DNA from: Celeribacter baekdonensis
Lineage (GTDB): Bacteria; Pseudomonadota; Alphaproteobacteria; Rhodobacterales; Rhodobacteraceae
Direction of reading: 5' to 3'
Length of the DNA stretch: 64,000 nt
Assembly (NCBI RefSeq): GCF_003047105.1
Contig: NZ_CP028475.1
Coordinates: 1,240,001 to 1,304,000 of the forward strand
The position numbers and the translations under genes were made by a program. A model generated the notes under the pieces. The model made no database searches and was not told where the DNA came from. It was given only the letters and a program-made list of their open reading frames with translations. Positions 1 to 9,251 of this stretch are shown one piece after another; position 1 is the first letter of the stretch, and each line of letters starts with the position of its first letter.

Positions 1-1289
<1,289 letters not shown>

Positions 1290-1293
1290 CCCG

Positions 1294-1593
1294 ATGAAAC
1301 GGCTGATGAAAACACTCCGCACGGCCCTCGCCCTCCTGGTGGCGACATGGGGTCTTGCGGGGTGCCTGTCGAATGAGGCCACCGAGGTCTCGCAAGACGG
1401 GTTCACATTTGCCGTTGCGGTCACGGGCGACACCGCCGTGGCCAGAAATTATCACACGGGGCGGCTTAATTTTGCCAAGCTCGAAGAGGCCGCCCGTGCC
1501 GCCATTGAAACCGCTTCCGGCTGTGCCGTGCGCACGCTGGTGAAACGCGGTGAGATCAACACATTCGATGCCACGCTCAATTGCGCGGGCTAA
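1294..1593 (+). CDS. Small putative lipoprotein between ilvI and ilvN
   Basis: A 99-residue protein starting four bases after the ilvI stop and ending 12 bases before the ilvN start, so almost surely co-transcribed with both. The N terminus is a lipoprotein signal: MKRLMKTLRTA, a hydrophobic stretch, then the lipobox LAGC, giving a lipidated cysteine near residue 24. The mature part of about 75 residues contains two more cysteines (SGCAVRTL and LNCAG) that could form a disulfide. I do not recognise a family. It is probably anchored in the inner or outer membrane on the periplasmic side. No biochemical link to branched-chain amino acid synthesis is visible. Confidence 0.75.
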   Translation: MKRLMKTLRTALALLVATWGLAGCLSNEATEVSQDGFTFAVAVTGDTAVARNYHTGRLNFAKLEEAARAAIETASGCAVRTLVKRGEINTFDATLNCAG

Positions 1594-1605
1594 GGGAGAG
1601 AACAC

Positions 1606-2172
1606 ATGTCTGCTCTACGCATCCAACAAGGCTCCACCAGCCATTCCGCCTATGACCTTCGCGACTACCACGCCGAGGTGATTGAAAAACACACACTGGC
1701 CGTTTTGGTCGACAACGAAGCGGGCGTTTTAGCGCGCGTGGTTGGGTTGTTTTCAGGCCGCGGCTATAACATCGAAAGCCTGACCGTGGCCGAGGTCGAT
1801 CACGCGGGTCACCTGTCCCGGATCACCATTGTCACCACCGGCACCCGCGATGTGATCGAACAAATCAAAGCGCAGGTCGGGCGCATCGTGCCGGTTCATG
1901 ATGTCCATGACCTGACCGTCGAAGGCCCGTCGATCGAGCGCGAATTGGCGCTGTTTAAGGTGCATGGGACAGGCGACAAACGCATCGAAGCGCTGCGTCT
2001 GGCCGAAATTTTCCGCGCCAATGTGGTCGACAGCACCTTGGAGAGCTTTGTGTTTGAAATGACCGGCACCTCGGAAAAAATCGACGCCTTTGCCGAGCTG
2101 ATGCGTCCGCTGGGCCTGATCGAAACCGCGCGCACCGGCGTGGCGGCTTTGGGCCGGGGCGGCAAAGACTAA
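1606..2172 (+). CDS. ilvN: Acetolactate synthase small (regulatory) subunit
   Basis: A 188-residue protein. The N-terminal ACT domain (about residues 28-100) is plain: HTLAVLVDNEAGVLARVVGL then FSGRGYNIESLTV, which in this family forms the valine feedback site. The C-terminal half (ERELALFKV, then ALRLAEIFRANVVD) matches the small-subunit C-terminal domain. It binds and activates the large subunit encoded just upstream. The start is supported by AGGGAGAG seven bases before ATG. It is last in the operon, followed at once by a strong terminator. Confidence 0.95.
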   Translation: MSALRIQQGSTSHSAYDLRDYHAEVIEKHTLAVLVDNEAGVLARVVGLFSGRGYNIESLTVAEVDHAGHLSRITIVTTGTRDVIEQIKAQVGRIVPVHDVHDLTVEGPSIERELALFKVHGTGDKRIEALRLAEIFRANVVDSTLESFVFEMTGTSEKIDAFAELMRPLGLIETARTGVAALGRGGKD

Positions 2173-2198
2173 GCCCCTCTTAGCGACGAAAAAGACAC

Positions 2199-2226
2199 AA
2201 AAAGGGCCCCCAAGAGGGCCCTTTTT
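2199..2226 (+). terminator. Rho-independent terminator of the ilv operon
   Basis: AAAAAGGGCCC and GGGCCCTTTTT form a perfect 11-bp stem around a 6-base loop, ending in a T tract, 26 bases after the ilvN stop. The A tract on the other side means it can also work for the convergent outer-membrane protein gene that ends at 2247. Confidence 0.9.
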
Positions 2227-2246
2227 CTATGATAATCAGGACCGCG

Positions 2247-3473
2247 TCAGAAGGATTTGGACAGACCAATCCGCAGCCCGGCGTCATACGTGCCTTCGGC
2301 CTGTTTGCCCGCATCCACATCAACCGAAAGCGTCATGCCATTGGCCATTTCGCTGTCAAAACCAACCCCGATCCGCGGCGCAACAAAGCTGCTGCTGCCC
2401 TCGGCGCGGGTCTTTTGGCTCACCGCCTCAACCGCGCCGCTGAGATACGGGGTCATGCCGTTCACCTCGGCAAATTCCATCCGCGCCCCCAACGACAGGC
2501 GGGCGTTTTGGATATGCTCGGCGGCAACCGTGCCATAGGCGCGCTGACGTTCGTCAAAGGCGGTCAAACGACCAAAGGGCGATAAGATGCCAGAGGCCAG
2601 AGGGACGTCCCCCGACACCGCCAGACCAAGGGCGCGACGATTGGCGGTGAAACTTTCACCCCCGACTTCATACTCAGGCCGGGCATAGGTCAGGAAACCA
2701 TCAAGGCGAAGCGTGCCGGTCTCAAGCCCAAAATACGGCCCATATGCCAGCGCCTTGCCGGTATCGTCACTGCCATCCACGTCAATTTTAGTATAGCCCA
2801 GCATCGCGCCGACAAACAGCGTGTCAGACATCATCCGGTCGGCACCGATCACCAGATCATAAGAGGCCCCATCGTCGTCGCCCCAATAGCTACGACCTTC
2901 GGCATAGCCCCAAACAGTCAGGCCTGTCCCCTCGATCGCGCCTGTGGCGAACCCGCCCTGACGGCTAACAGCGACCGTATTGGCATGGCCGCCAAACCGG
3001 TTCTGGGCCACCCCATCAAGGGCATTGTGCATGGCGAGGTTTTGGGTTGTGCCCATGATCCGCCCCAAGTTGGCCCCTGCGCCAGCGTCAAGCCCGGCCC
3101 CCGGAACACAGCTTGCACTGGCGCGCAAGCTGGTCGTGCCACGTGGCACCGCCTCCAATGGCGCAAAGGTGACACTGAGCGTCACCTCCCCATCCGACTG
3201 CGCGACATAGGTATGTGGCAAGGTCGTTTGATACGCCCCCTCCGGTGAGGTCACCGCCAAACTGTATGCGGCTTGCACATTGATATTTAAGCGCTCCATG
3301 GCCTCGACCACAGTGATGGCGTCGCCACGCTTCAAATCAAAATGGTAAACGAAATCCCCGTAGAAGCCGACATTTGTCGCCTCTTCACAGGTGTAAAGCT
3401 GACTGGCCTGCGCGCCAGCAACCGCTCCCACGACGATCCCTGTACTCAGTGCCAAAGTTCGAAAAAACGACAT
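2247..3473 (-). CDS. Autotransporter beta-domain outer-membrane protein
   Basis: A 408-residue protein with a signal peptide (MSFFRTLALSTGIVVGAVAGAQA). The roughly 110-residue N-terminal exported part has two cysteines (LYTCEEA and SASCVPG) that could pair. After a Gly/Ala-rich linker comes a C-terminal region of about 240 residues with alternating amphipathic strands (TVWGYAEGRSYWG, DTLFVGAMLGYTKIDVDG and others), ending in GLRIGLSKSF. A terminal aromatic residue is the outer-membrane barrel signature recognised by BAM. This layout matches the autotransporter beta-domain superfamily with an unusually short passenger. It faces an upstream region shared with no other gene and converges on the ilv operon. 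Substrate and role are unknown. Confidence 0.75.
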   Translation of the reverse strand: MSFFRTLALSTGIVVGAVAGAQASQLYTCEEATNVGFYGDFVYHFDLKRGDAITVVEAMERLNINVQAAYSLAVTSPEGAYQTTLPHTYVAQSDGEVTLSVTFAPLEAVPRGTTSLRASASCVPGAGLDAGAGANLGRIMGTTQNLAMHNALDGVAQNRFGGHANTVAVSRQGGFATGAIEGTGLTVWGYAEGRSYWGDDDGASYDLVIGADRMMSDTLFVGAMLGYTKIDVDGSDDTGKALAYGPYFGLETGTLRLDGFLTYARPEYEVGGESFTANRRALGLAVSGDVPLASGILSPFGRLTAFDERQRAYGTVAAEHIQNARLSLGARMEFAEVNGMTPYLSGAVEAVSQKTRAEGSSSFVAPRIGVGFDSEMANGMTLSVDVDAGKQAEGTYDAGLRIGLSKSF

Positions 3474-3696
3474 CGCATCCCCCTATCGCATGACCTGAAC
3501 CCCATGCGGGACTCATCTTATTCCCATATGCGAATATTACACCTGTTCAGCGACGCGGCGTATGCGCTATGACAATGCGAGCGCAATCAGTGGAAAATCT
3601 ATAATTTTATGTGGCATTTTGAGATCACAAATGGACAAACCACGCACAATAGGCGTTATGGCCCTGCTGTGTCTGTGCCAAAATAGACCATGTTGC

Positions 3697-4488
3697 TTAC
3701 CTCATCGGCGCATGTTTGTCGAAATATCCGCGCACCAAAGCTGGATAATTCCCACGCGGATGAATGCCAATGTCATGTCGCCGCCGGATCATCATCGCCA
3801 AACTTGGTTCAAGACGTTCCAACAGCAAGGGCGAAGGCGCTCGCACGTCTTGGGTCGAAATGGCGCTGCCGAACAGGAACCTCGGATTGCCAAGATAATT
3901 TGGTTCAAACCCGCCAAGGTTCATCAATGGCACACGGTCCATCGCCGAAATAAAAGAAAATCCAAGCATTTGACGAAACACGATGCCACGATAGCGACGC
4001 ATTGGCATCGTTTTGCCGAAGCCGACCCTTTCGCTGGCGACGCGCGAGATAAAACCCGAGATTTGCATCACGCCAACCTCATCGCGTTTCAGCGTAAACA
4101 AATGACAACTCAACGCGCCTTCGTCAAAATAGGACACCCGATAATGCAAATAAGGCCCGTCCGGCAGCGCCGCAGGCGAAATCAACCCCGCGCTCAATCC
4201 GCCCAAAAACCCTGAGAGTTCGCGCACCGCGGACCCTTTTTGAGTCTGCGACTTGATGCCATCCAAAGGCTCCAACAAGATCCGCGCATCCACGTCAAAA
4301 TACTGACAAATGCGATACAATATATCCGGCCGCGGGAACGCTTCCGCTTTGAGATAGCGATTGAATTGCGTGCGATTGATGCCAAGGTCGCGACACAGTT
4401 GTGAGACAGAGGTCGCGCGCTCCGACAGGCGTGTTAAGTTTTCGCCGAAAACACGCCTCAACTGCGCAGGAGATACATCCTGTTTCAC
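3697..4488 (-). CDS. XRE-type helix-turn-helix transcriptional regulator
   Basis: I place the start at the GTG at 4488, preceded by a strong AGGGGGG ribosome site, giving 263 residues; an upstream ATG at 4566 would add 26 unlikely residues. The N-terminal ~65 residues are a Cro/CI-type helix-turn-helix (FGENLTRLS, VSQLCRDLGINRTQFNRYL, then FPRPDILYRICQYFDVD). The remaining ~190 residues form an unrecognised ligand or oligomerisation domain. Many roseobacter regulators share this two-part layout. The target is unknown: the gene stands between the autotransporter gene (same strand, downstream) and a small divergent gene. Confidence 0.75.
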   Translation of the reverse strand: MKQDVSPAQLRRVFGENLTRLSERATSVSQLCRDLGINRTQFNRYLKAEAFPRPDILYRICQYFDVDARILLEPLDGIKSQTQKGSAVRELSGFLGGLSAGLISPAALPDGPYLHYRVSYFDEGALSCHLFTLKRDEVGVMQISGFISRVASERVGFGKTMPMRRYRGIVFRQMLGFSFISAMDRVPLMNLGGFEPNYLGNPRFLFGSAISTQDVRAPSPLLLERLEPSLAMMIRRRHDIGIHPRGNYPALVRGYFDKHAPMR

Positions 4489-4774
4489 GTCGCCCCCCCT
4501 GTTCGCATGCTGCTGCCAAGACCAAAGCGGCCTGCGTTTCGGAGCTTTACAAAGACCTTGTATCAAATGAAAACCGCCCCGATGTCACAGAGTATGCGCA
4601 AGTATGGGAGTGGTTGATACAAATTTGTGTAAAAATTTAGGTTCTGCGGCCAGCTTGACGCCAACCAGCGTCAGAAGATTAAATTCATGACACATAAACC
4701 CGAATGTTCTGCGCTTTCTGCTCATGCTATCAACATATGCTCAGTAGATGCCATGTATTCAAAAGGTTTCAATT

Positions 4775-5041
4775 ATGGACGGAATCGTTCTTTGGTCCGA
4801 TCCCGAGGCACATACAGCCGTCATTTGGTGTAGCGATCATGGAGATCTGGCCTATGCCTCTGGACTGGACAGTCTCGTCGGGGTTTTTTCAATGCCCGAA
4901 ACCGGAACAATGGTTTCAATCAAGACACGCTATGAGAACGGCATGCGCATTTGCGATCAGTTGATGCCGATCCAACGCTATGCCGCCCCCGAAATTGCCA
5001 CTCATTTGCGTGAGTGGGCCGACGCTGTCACAGCCGCATAA
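4775..5041 (+). CDS. Small hypothetical protein, possibly OB-fold/cold-shock-like
   Basis: I chose the ATG at 4775 (AAAAGG nine bases before it), giving 88 residues; an ATG at 4748 would add nine. The opening MDGIVLWSDPE followed by VIWCSDHGDLAY and later GTMVSIKTRYENG recalls the strand order of cold-shock OB folds (G-x-V-x-W at the start, G-x-x-V-x-F later). However, the aromatic RNA-binding motifs KGFGFI and VFVH are absent, so this is only a weak structural guess. It is divergent from the XRE regulator with about 290 bases between them. Function unknown. Confidence 0.5.
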   Translation: MDGIVLWSDPEAHTAVIWCSDHGDLAYASGLDSLVGVFSMPETGTMVSIKTRYENGMRICDQLMPIQRYAAPEIATHLREWADAVTAA

Positions 5042-5053
5042 CCTCCCCCACAC

Positions 5054-5097
5054 GGCCCATTCATTTCGGCCCATCATTGAGGCCCATCATTGAGGCA
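5054..5097. repeat. Short tandem repeat downstream of the small hypothetical gene
   Basis: Two perfect 13-base copies of GGCCCATCATTGA (5068-5080 and 5081-5093), preceded by a diverged unit (GGCCCATTCATTT) and followed by a partial one. They begin 27 bases beyond the stop codon. It is one of several short tandem duplications near stop codons in this window. Confidence 0.8.
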
Positions 5098-5347
5098 TTG
5101 TACAGCGCCTCAATCTGGCCCCGCGATCTTCCCCGCGACGGCGCTGACTGATTTTTTAGCCTTTGATCGCCCTGAGCCCTCACAGCTTATGATCCGCGGG
5201 GCCGCCGGTCTGTCCCGGCCTTATGCCCGCACCTACCGTCGTATGATTCTGGCGCCTTGGTTGAATGTGCCGCCACGCCAAACGCCCGGCACGGCCATGT
5301 TCACCGCTCCCTCCCCACGGCTCTTTGCACATCAGTGTTCGGATAGG

Positions 5348-5373
5348 TGTCTCAGCGGCCAGGATATGAGACA
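5348..5373 (+). promoter_or_regulatory. Predicted operator TGTCTCA-N12-TGAGACA upstream of the E1 alpha operon
   Basis: TGTCTCA at 5348-5354 and its perfect reverse complement TGAGACA at 5367-5373, spaced by 12 bases, lie 90 bases before the E1 alpha start. The same heptamers with the same 12-base spacer recur at 14032-14057 before the second operon of the island. This points to one shared dimeric regulator. The AcoR-like protein encoded at 11701-13437 is the obvious candidate, since AcoR-family activators bind dyads with TGAGACA/TGTCTCA-like arms. Regulator assignment is inference. Confidence 0.7.
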
Positions 5374-5462
5374 GTTTCGCCGCCGCGCCCTCGCTTTGAC
5401 AAAAAGCGCTACTCACGACGGGATGCGCGCGCCACTTTTCCTTCGACAAGGAGGAGAAGACA

Positions 5463-6449
5463 ATGCAGCCAGAAAAAGACACCTTGGCGTGGATGTACGA
5501 AAAGATGGTGACCAGCCGTCGGTTCGAAAACGCCATCGAGAAAATTTACATGGAGGGCAAAACGCCGGTTTTCAACATGGCGAACGGCCCCATTCCGGGT
5601 GAGATGCACCTGTCAGATGGTCAGGAACCCGTCGCCGTCGGCGTTTGTGCCCACCTCCACCCTGCTGACGTGGTCACCGCAACCCATCGCCCCCACCATC
5701 AGGCCATCGCCAAGGGCGTCGATCTCAACAGAATGGCGGCCGAAATCTTTGGCAAGGCCACAGGCCTGTCCGGCGGACGCGGTGGCCATATGCACATCTT
5801 TGACGCGGATGTGAATTTCGCCTGTTCCGGCATCATCGCGCAAGGCATGGGACCGGCAGCGGGCGCGGCCCTCTCGCGCCAAATCCAAGGTAAGCCGGGT
5901 GTGGCCGTGGCCTTTATTGGCGAAGGCGCAGCCAACCAAGGCGCGTTTCACGAAGCGATGAACCTGGCCGCCGTCTGGAAATTGCCCATGGTCGTGGTCA
6001 TCGAAGACAACGCCTGGGGCATCTCGGTGTCGAAAGAGGCCTCAACCGCCATTCAGCGCAACTCCGATCGGGCGGCGGCTTATGGCATTCCCGGTCATTT
6101 CATCCCCGGCAACGACCCGCTGAAGATTTACGAGGTGGCGGGCGAAGCGATTGCACGGGCACGGCGCGGCGAAGGCCCGACTTTGATCGAAATCGAGACC
6201 TATCGTCTGGCCGGGCATTTCATGGGCGATGCCGAAGGGTATCGACCCAAGGGCGAAAAGGATGGGCTGTTTGCAAAAGACCCAATCCCAACCCTGCGCG
6301 CCAAATTACTGGCAGATGGCACCTTTGACGAGGCGGAGCTTGAGGCGCTCGAAACCCGTGCGCAGGCCGCAGTGGACGAGGCGATCCGCTTTGCCCGCGA
6401 AAGCGCCGATCCGAAACCGGAAGACGCGATGACGGCTGTATTTGCCTGA
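5463..6449 (+). CDS. acoA: Acetoin/2-oxoacid dehydrogenase E1 component, alpha subunit
   Basis: 328 residues, the usual length for TPP-dependent E1 alpha. With E1 beta it decarboxylates (or, in acetoin dehydrogenase, cleaves) its substrate and passes the acyl group to lipoyl-E2. Seen: the substrate-channel motif (MHLSDGQEPVAVGV, VTATHRPHHQAIAKG), SGGRGGHMHIFD, and the TPP/Mg motif GEGAANQG...EDN (residues ~158-187). It resembles the acetoin (AcoA) and PDH E1 alpha group; the substrate cannot be fixed from sequence. It is first gene of an operon with E1 beta, lipoyl protein, E2 core and lipoate ligase. No E3 gene lies in the cluster, so a dihydrolipoamide dehydrogenase must be borrowed from elsewhere. 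Confidence 0.88.
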   Translation: MQPEKDTLAWMYEKMVTSRRFENAIEKIYMEGKTPVFNMANGPIPGEMHLSDGQEPVAVGVCAHLHPADVVTATHRPHHQAIAKGVDLNRMAAEIFGKATGLSGGRGGHMHIFDADVNFACSGIIAQGMGPAAGAALSRQIQGKPGVAVAFIGEGAANQGAFHEAMNLAAVWKLPMVVVIEDNAWGISVSKEASTAIQRNSDRAAAYGIPGHFIPGNDPLKIYEVAGEAIARARRGEGPTLIEIETYRLAGHFMGDAEGYRPKGEKDGLFAKDPIPTLRAKLLADGTFDEAELEALETRAQAAVDEAIRFARESADPKPEDAMTAVFA

Positions 6450-6468
6450 TCGCAGAGGGAGGAAAACA

Positions 6469-7494
6469 ATGGAAAACGAACGTAAACTGACGATTGCGCG
6501 TGCAATGGCCGAGGCCATGGCACAGGAAATGCGCATCGACCCGACCGTCTTTGTGATGGGCGAGGACATCGCCGAGCTGGGCGGCGTCTTTGGCAACACC
6601 CGTGGCCTTCTGGAGGAATTCGGCAAAACGCGGGTCCGCGACACACCGATCTCAGAAACGGGTTTCATCGGAGCCGCCGTTGGCGCGGCACAGGATGGCA
6701 TGAAGCCGGTGGTCGAACTGATGTTTGTGGATTTCTTCGGGGTCTGTTTCGATGCAATCTACAACCTGATGGCCAAAAACACCTATTTCTCCGGCGGTAA
6801 TTTCAACGTGCCGATGGTGTTGATGACCTCGACCGGCGGTGGCTATTCCGATGCGGGTCAGCATTCGCAATGCCTCTATGGCAGCTTTGCACACCTGCCC
6901 GGCATGAAAGTGGTCAGCCCCTCCAACGCCTATGATGCCAAAGGGTTGATGACGGCGGCGCTACGTGACCCGAACCCGGTGATTTACATGTATCACAAGG
7001 GCTTACAAGGCATGGGCTGGCTTGGCACGGAGGCCGGGGCGATCACCCATGTGCCCGAAGAAAGCTACGAGGTCGAGATTGGCAAAGCCGCCATTGCCCG
7101 CGAAGGCCGCGATGTGACCATCGTGTCGATTGCCCAAGGCGTCCATCACGGGTTGAAAGCCGCCACTGTGCTTGCCGAGCAAGGCATCAGTGCCGAGGTG
7201 GTCGATCTGCGCTCTCTGGTGCCGCTGGATCGCGACACGGTCCGCGCCAGCGTCGCCAAAACCGGACGGTTGATCGTCGTGGATGAGGATTACCACAGCT
7301 ACGGCGTGTCCGGCGAGATCATCGCCACGGTCACTGAAAGCAATATGGCCGATCTGAAAGCACCGCCCAGACGCATCGCCTTCCCGGATGTGCCAATCCC
7401 CTTTGCCCGCGTGATGGAACAGCATTGCCTGCCCAATGCCGGTAAAATCGTCGCCGTCGCGCGCGAAATCTGCGGTGCGCCCGTTCCGGCCTAA
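6469..7494 (+). CDS. acoB: Acetoin/2-oxoacid dehydrogenase E1 component, beta subunit
   Basis: 341 residues from the ATG at 6469, which follows GGGAGG; upstream in-frame starts overlap the E1 alpha stop. The transketolase pyrimidine-binding domain (RKLTIARAMAEAMAQEM, MGEDIAELGGVFG, DTPISETGFIGAAVGAA) and the C-terminal transketolase domain (SIAQGVHHGLKAATVL, VVDLRSLVPLDRDTV, VVDEDYHSYGVSGEI) are both complete. It forms the alpha2beta2 E1 heterotetramer with the product of the preceding gene. A 10-base tandem duplication lies across its stop codon. Confidence 0.9.
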   Translation: MENERKLTIARAMAEAMAQEMRIDPTVFVMGEDIAELGGVFGNTRGLLEEFGKTRVRDTPISETGFIGAAVGAAQDGMKPVVELMFVDFFGVCFDAIYNLMAKNTYFSGGNFNVPMVLMTSTGGGYSDAGQHSQCLYGSFAHLPGMKVVSPSNAYDAKGLMTAALRDPNPVIYMYHKGLQGMGWLGTEAGAITHVPEESYEVEIGKAAIAREGRDVTIVSIAQGVHHGLKAATVLAEQGISAEVVDLRSLVPLDRDTVRASVAKTGRLIVVDEDYHSYGVSGEIIATVTESNMADLKAPPRRIAFPDVPIPFARVMEQHCLPNAGKIVAVAREICGAPVPA

Positions 7495-7517
7495 TCTGGC
7501 CTAATCTGGCCTAAATC
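7488..7517. repeat. 10-bp tandem repeat across the E1 beta stop codon
   Basis: GGCCTAATCT occurs at 7488-7497 and 7498-7507, with a third diverged copy (GGCCTAAATC) at 7508-7517. The TAA stop (7492-7494) lies in the first unit, and the later copies repeat the stop in a shifted phase. Confidence 0.85.
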
Positions 7518-7594
7518 GGCCTCTCTCCAACCATAACACAATACCAAAACGCCACCCCGCATCTGCCGGGGTGGCCCCAAGAGGAGTGTGCCAC

Positions 7595-7828
7595 ATGGCA
7601 ACCAATATCATTATTCCATCCGATCTTTGGGACGGCGACGACGAATGTGTCATCACAGCATGGCTGGCGAGCGAGGGCGGCACTGTCACCGAAGGCGCGT
7701 TGATCGCAGAGATCATGACCGCCAAGGTGCAATATGAAATCACCGCCCCCGCCAGCGGCACATTGAGCATCAATGTGGCCCAAGACGAGGTCGCCGCAAA
7801 GGGTGACGTGATCGGGTCGGTCGCATGA
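7595..7828 (+). CDS. Stand-alone lipoyl-domain protein (E2 lipoyl carrier)
   Basis: 77 residues from the ATG at 7595 (AGGAG upstream). It is a single biotin/lipoyl-attachment domain: IIIPSDLWDGDDECVI at the start, then the hairpin EIMTAKVQYEI with Lys44 at the lipoylation position, then ITAPASGTLSINV. In classical E2 proteins this domain is the N terminus of a larger polypeptide followed by an E3/E1-binding domain and the catalytic core. Here it is a separate gene overlapping the E2 core gene by four bases (ATGA). The lipoate ligase downstream is the likely modifying enzyme. Confidence 0.85.
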   Translation: MATNIIIPSDLWDGDDECVITAWLASEGGTVTEGALIAEIMTAKVQYEITAPASGTLSINVAQDEVAAKGDVIGSVA

Positions 7829-8514
7829 CCACCGAAACCACATCAGAAACACGCATTGTGCCCCTGCGCGGCGCGCGGGGGATGATTGCGGACAAGATGG
7901 TCAGCTCCCTGCAAACCGCGGCACAGTTGACCCATCACGCGCGGGCTGACATGACCGCGCTGTTGGCCGCCAAGGCGCAGTATAAGGCCAAGGGCATCTC
8001 GCTGTCTGTCGAAGACCTGCTGATGGGTGCAGTGGTGCGCACACTCGCCAACCATCCTGACATCAACGGCAAGGTGAAGGACCGCGAGGTGCATCTGTCC
8101 CGCGCCATTGACCTTGGCGTGGCCATCGCGCTGCCGGGGAATTTGCTGGCGGCGCCTGCGATTTTCGGAGCCGGTGACATGGATCTGCAGGAGTTGCGCG
8201 CGGCGCGGCGCGATCTGGCCGAACGGGCGCGTTCCAACAAGCTGACAGTCCCGGAAATGACGGGCGGGACCTTTACCATCTCCAATCTTGGCCTCAGCCG
8301 GGTGGAACAGTTCACCCCGATCATCAACACGCCACAAATCGCCATTTTGGGTGTGGGCTGTGCGGTTGAAACGGCCGTACGCGAAGGGGAAAACACCGTG
8401 TGGAAATCCTTTACCGGCCTGTCTTTGACCTTTGATCACCGGGCAATTGACGGCGCGCCTGCGGCGGATTTTCTGACCGCCTTGTGCGCCACCATCGAGA
8501 CCTTCACGCCATGA
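7825..8514 (+). CDS. E2 acyltransferase catalytic core lacking lipoyl and subunit-binding domains
   Basis: 229 residues, about half of a normal E2. It starts directly in the catalytic domain (RIVPLRGARGMIADKMVSSL) and keeps the active-site signature FDHRAIDG, with His205 and Asp209, plus GTFTISNLG and NTPQIAILGVG. It transfers acyl groups from lipoyl to CoA. The peripheral subunit-binding domain and linkers are absent, so assembly with E1 and with the free lipoyl protein must differ from textbook complexes. It is translationally coupled to both neighbours by 4-base overlaps. Confidence 0.88.
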   Translation: MTTETTSETRIVPLRGARGMIADKMVSSLQTAAQLTHHARADMTALLAAKAQYKAKGISLSVEDLLMGAVVRTLANHPDINGKVKDREVHLSRAIDLGVAIALPGNLLAAPAIFGAGDMDLQELRAARRDLAERARSNKLTVPEMTGGTFTISNLGLSRVEQFTPIINTPQIAILGVGCAVETAVREGENTVWKSFTGLSLTFDHRAIDGAPAADFLTALCATIETFTP

Positions 8515-9209
8515 TCGTCGCGCCCTTTCGCACCGCCGCCGATGGCATTGCGCGCGAAACCGCACTGTTGCAGGCGGGTCAGCCCGCCCTGCTCTTGTGG
8601 CAGGCCGAGGAAACCGCGCTGGTCATGCCTCATGCGTTGGCACGGCGCGACGATATGCAAATCCCGTTGCGCTCAGCAACCGCCGAAGGGTGCCGGATTG
8701 CCTTTCGCGGCAGTGGCGGCGGCATCGTCCCGCAAGGGTCCGCGACACTGAACCTTGCCATGGTTTTACCCTGCCGCGCGGACTTCACCATGGAAGACGG
8801 GTATCGCATGATTTGCGGCACAGTGGCAGAGGCGCTGACCCGTTTTGAGGTGACGACGCACACCGGCTCCTGCCCCGGCGCCTTTTGCGATGGCGCATGG
8901 AATGTCTTGGCCGAGGGGCGCAAATTGGCGGGCACCGCGCAACGATGGCGGGCCACGCCCGAGGGCCGCGTGGCGTTGCTTCATGCCGCGATCCTGTTGC
9001 ACATGCCCGATCCGGCCACTTGGGTCGAGATGGGTTTGCTGCATCGTGCGGCCTTTCCGGCGGAGCCCCCCCTGCGCCCTGACGCCCATATCACCCTCGA
9101 TCGGCTCATGCCCGCAACCATGAGCCACACACGTTTTCCCGGAGCGTTGATCAGAGCCGCGGAGGATCGGCTTTCTGCCTCAACGCGCCGTGAAGAAAGG
9201 GCGGCCTAA
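8511..9209 (+). CDS. Lipoate-protein ligase A-like protein
   Basis: 232 residues starting at the ATG that overlaps the E2 stop (ATGA). It has the BPL/LplA/LipB fold signature: FRGSGGGIVPQGSATLNLAM (residues ~65-84, corresponding to R-R-x-S-G-G-G-x-V-x-H) and the catalytic lysine in GRKLAGTAQRW (Lys138). The usual first residues RR and the His of the glycine motif are changed (AFRGSGGG, VPQG), so activity could be specialised. Since it is coupled to the lipoyl protein and E2 core, its likely job is to lipoylate Lys44 of the free lipoyl protein. It could use free lipoate or act as a lipoyl transferase. Confidence 0.78.
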   Translation: MIVAPFRTAADGIARETALLQAGQPALLLWQAEETALVMPHALARRDDMQIPLRSATAEGCRIAFRGSGGGIVPQGSATLNLAMVLPCRADFTMEDGYRMICGTVAEALTRFEVTTHTGSCPGAFCDGAWNVLAEGRKLAGTAQRWRATPEGRVALLHAAILLHMPDPATWVEMGLLHRAAFPAEPPLRPDAHITLDRLMPATMSHTRFPGALIRAAEDRLSASTRREERAA

Positions 9210-9251
9210 CCGCCGAATAAACCCAAAAATAACCCAATGGGAGGAGAAGAC

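Larger units (their letters stand above)
5042..5462. other. Intergenic region before the E1 alpha operon
   Basis: 421 bases without a convincing gene. It holds the tandem repeat at 5054-5097, the inverted-repeat operator at 5348-5373 and, just before the ATG at 5463, a very strong ribosome site (AAGGAGGAGAAG). A TTGACA lies at 5397-5402 but no good -10 box follows at the right distance. No sigma-54 -24/-12 element (TGGC-N8-TTGC) was found. Confidence 0.7.

Noticed and set aside
4390..4410. Additional TGAGACA word inside the XRE-regulator gene
   Set aside because: No TGTCTCA partner at the 12-base spacing; chance occurrence within coding sequence.
5374..5462. Sigma-54 promoter before the E1 alpha operon
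   Set aside because: AcoR family membership made it likely, but no TGGC-N8-TTGC-type element is present and the regulator lacks the GAFTGA loop.
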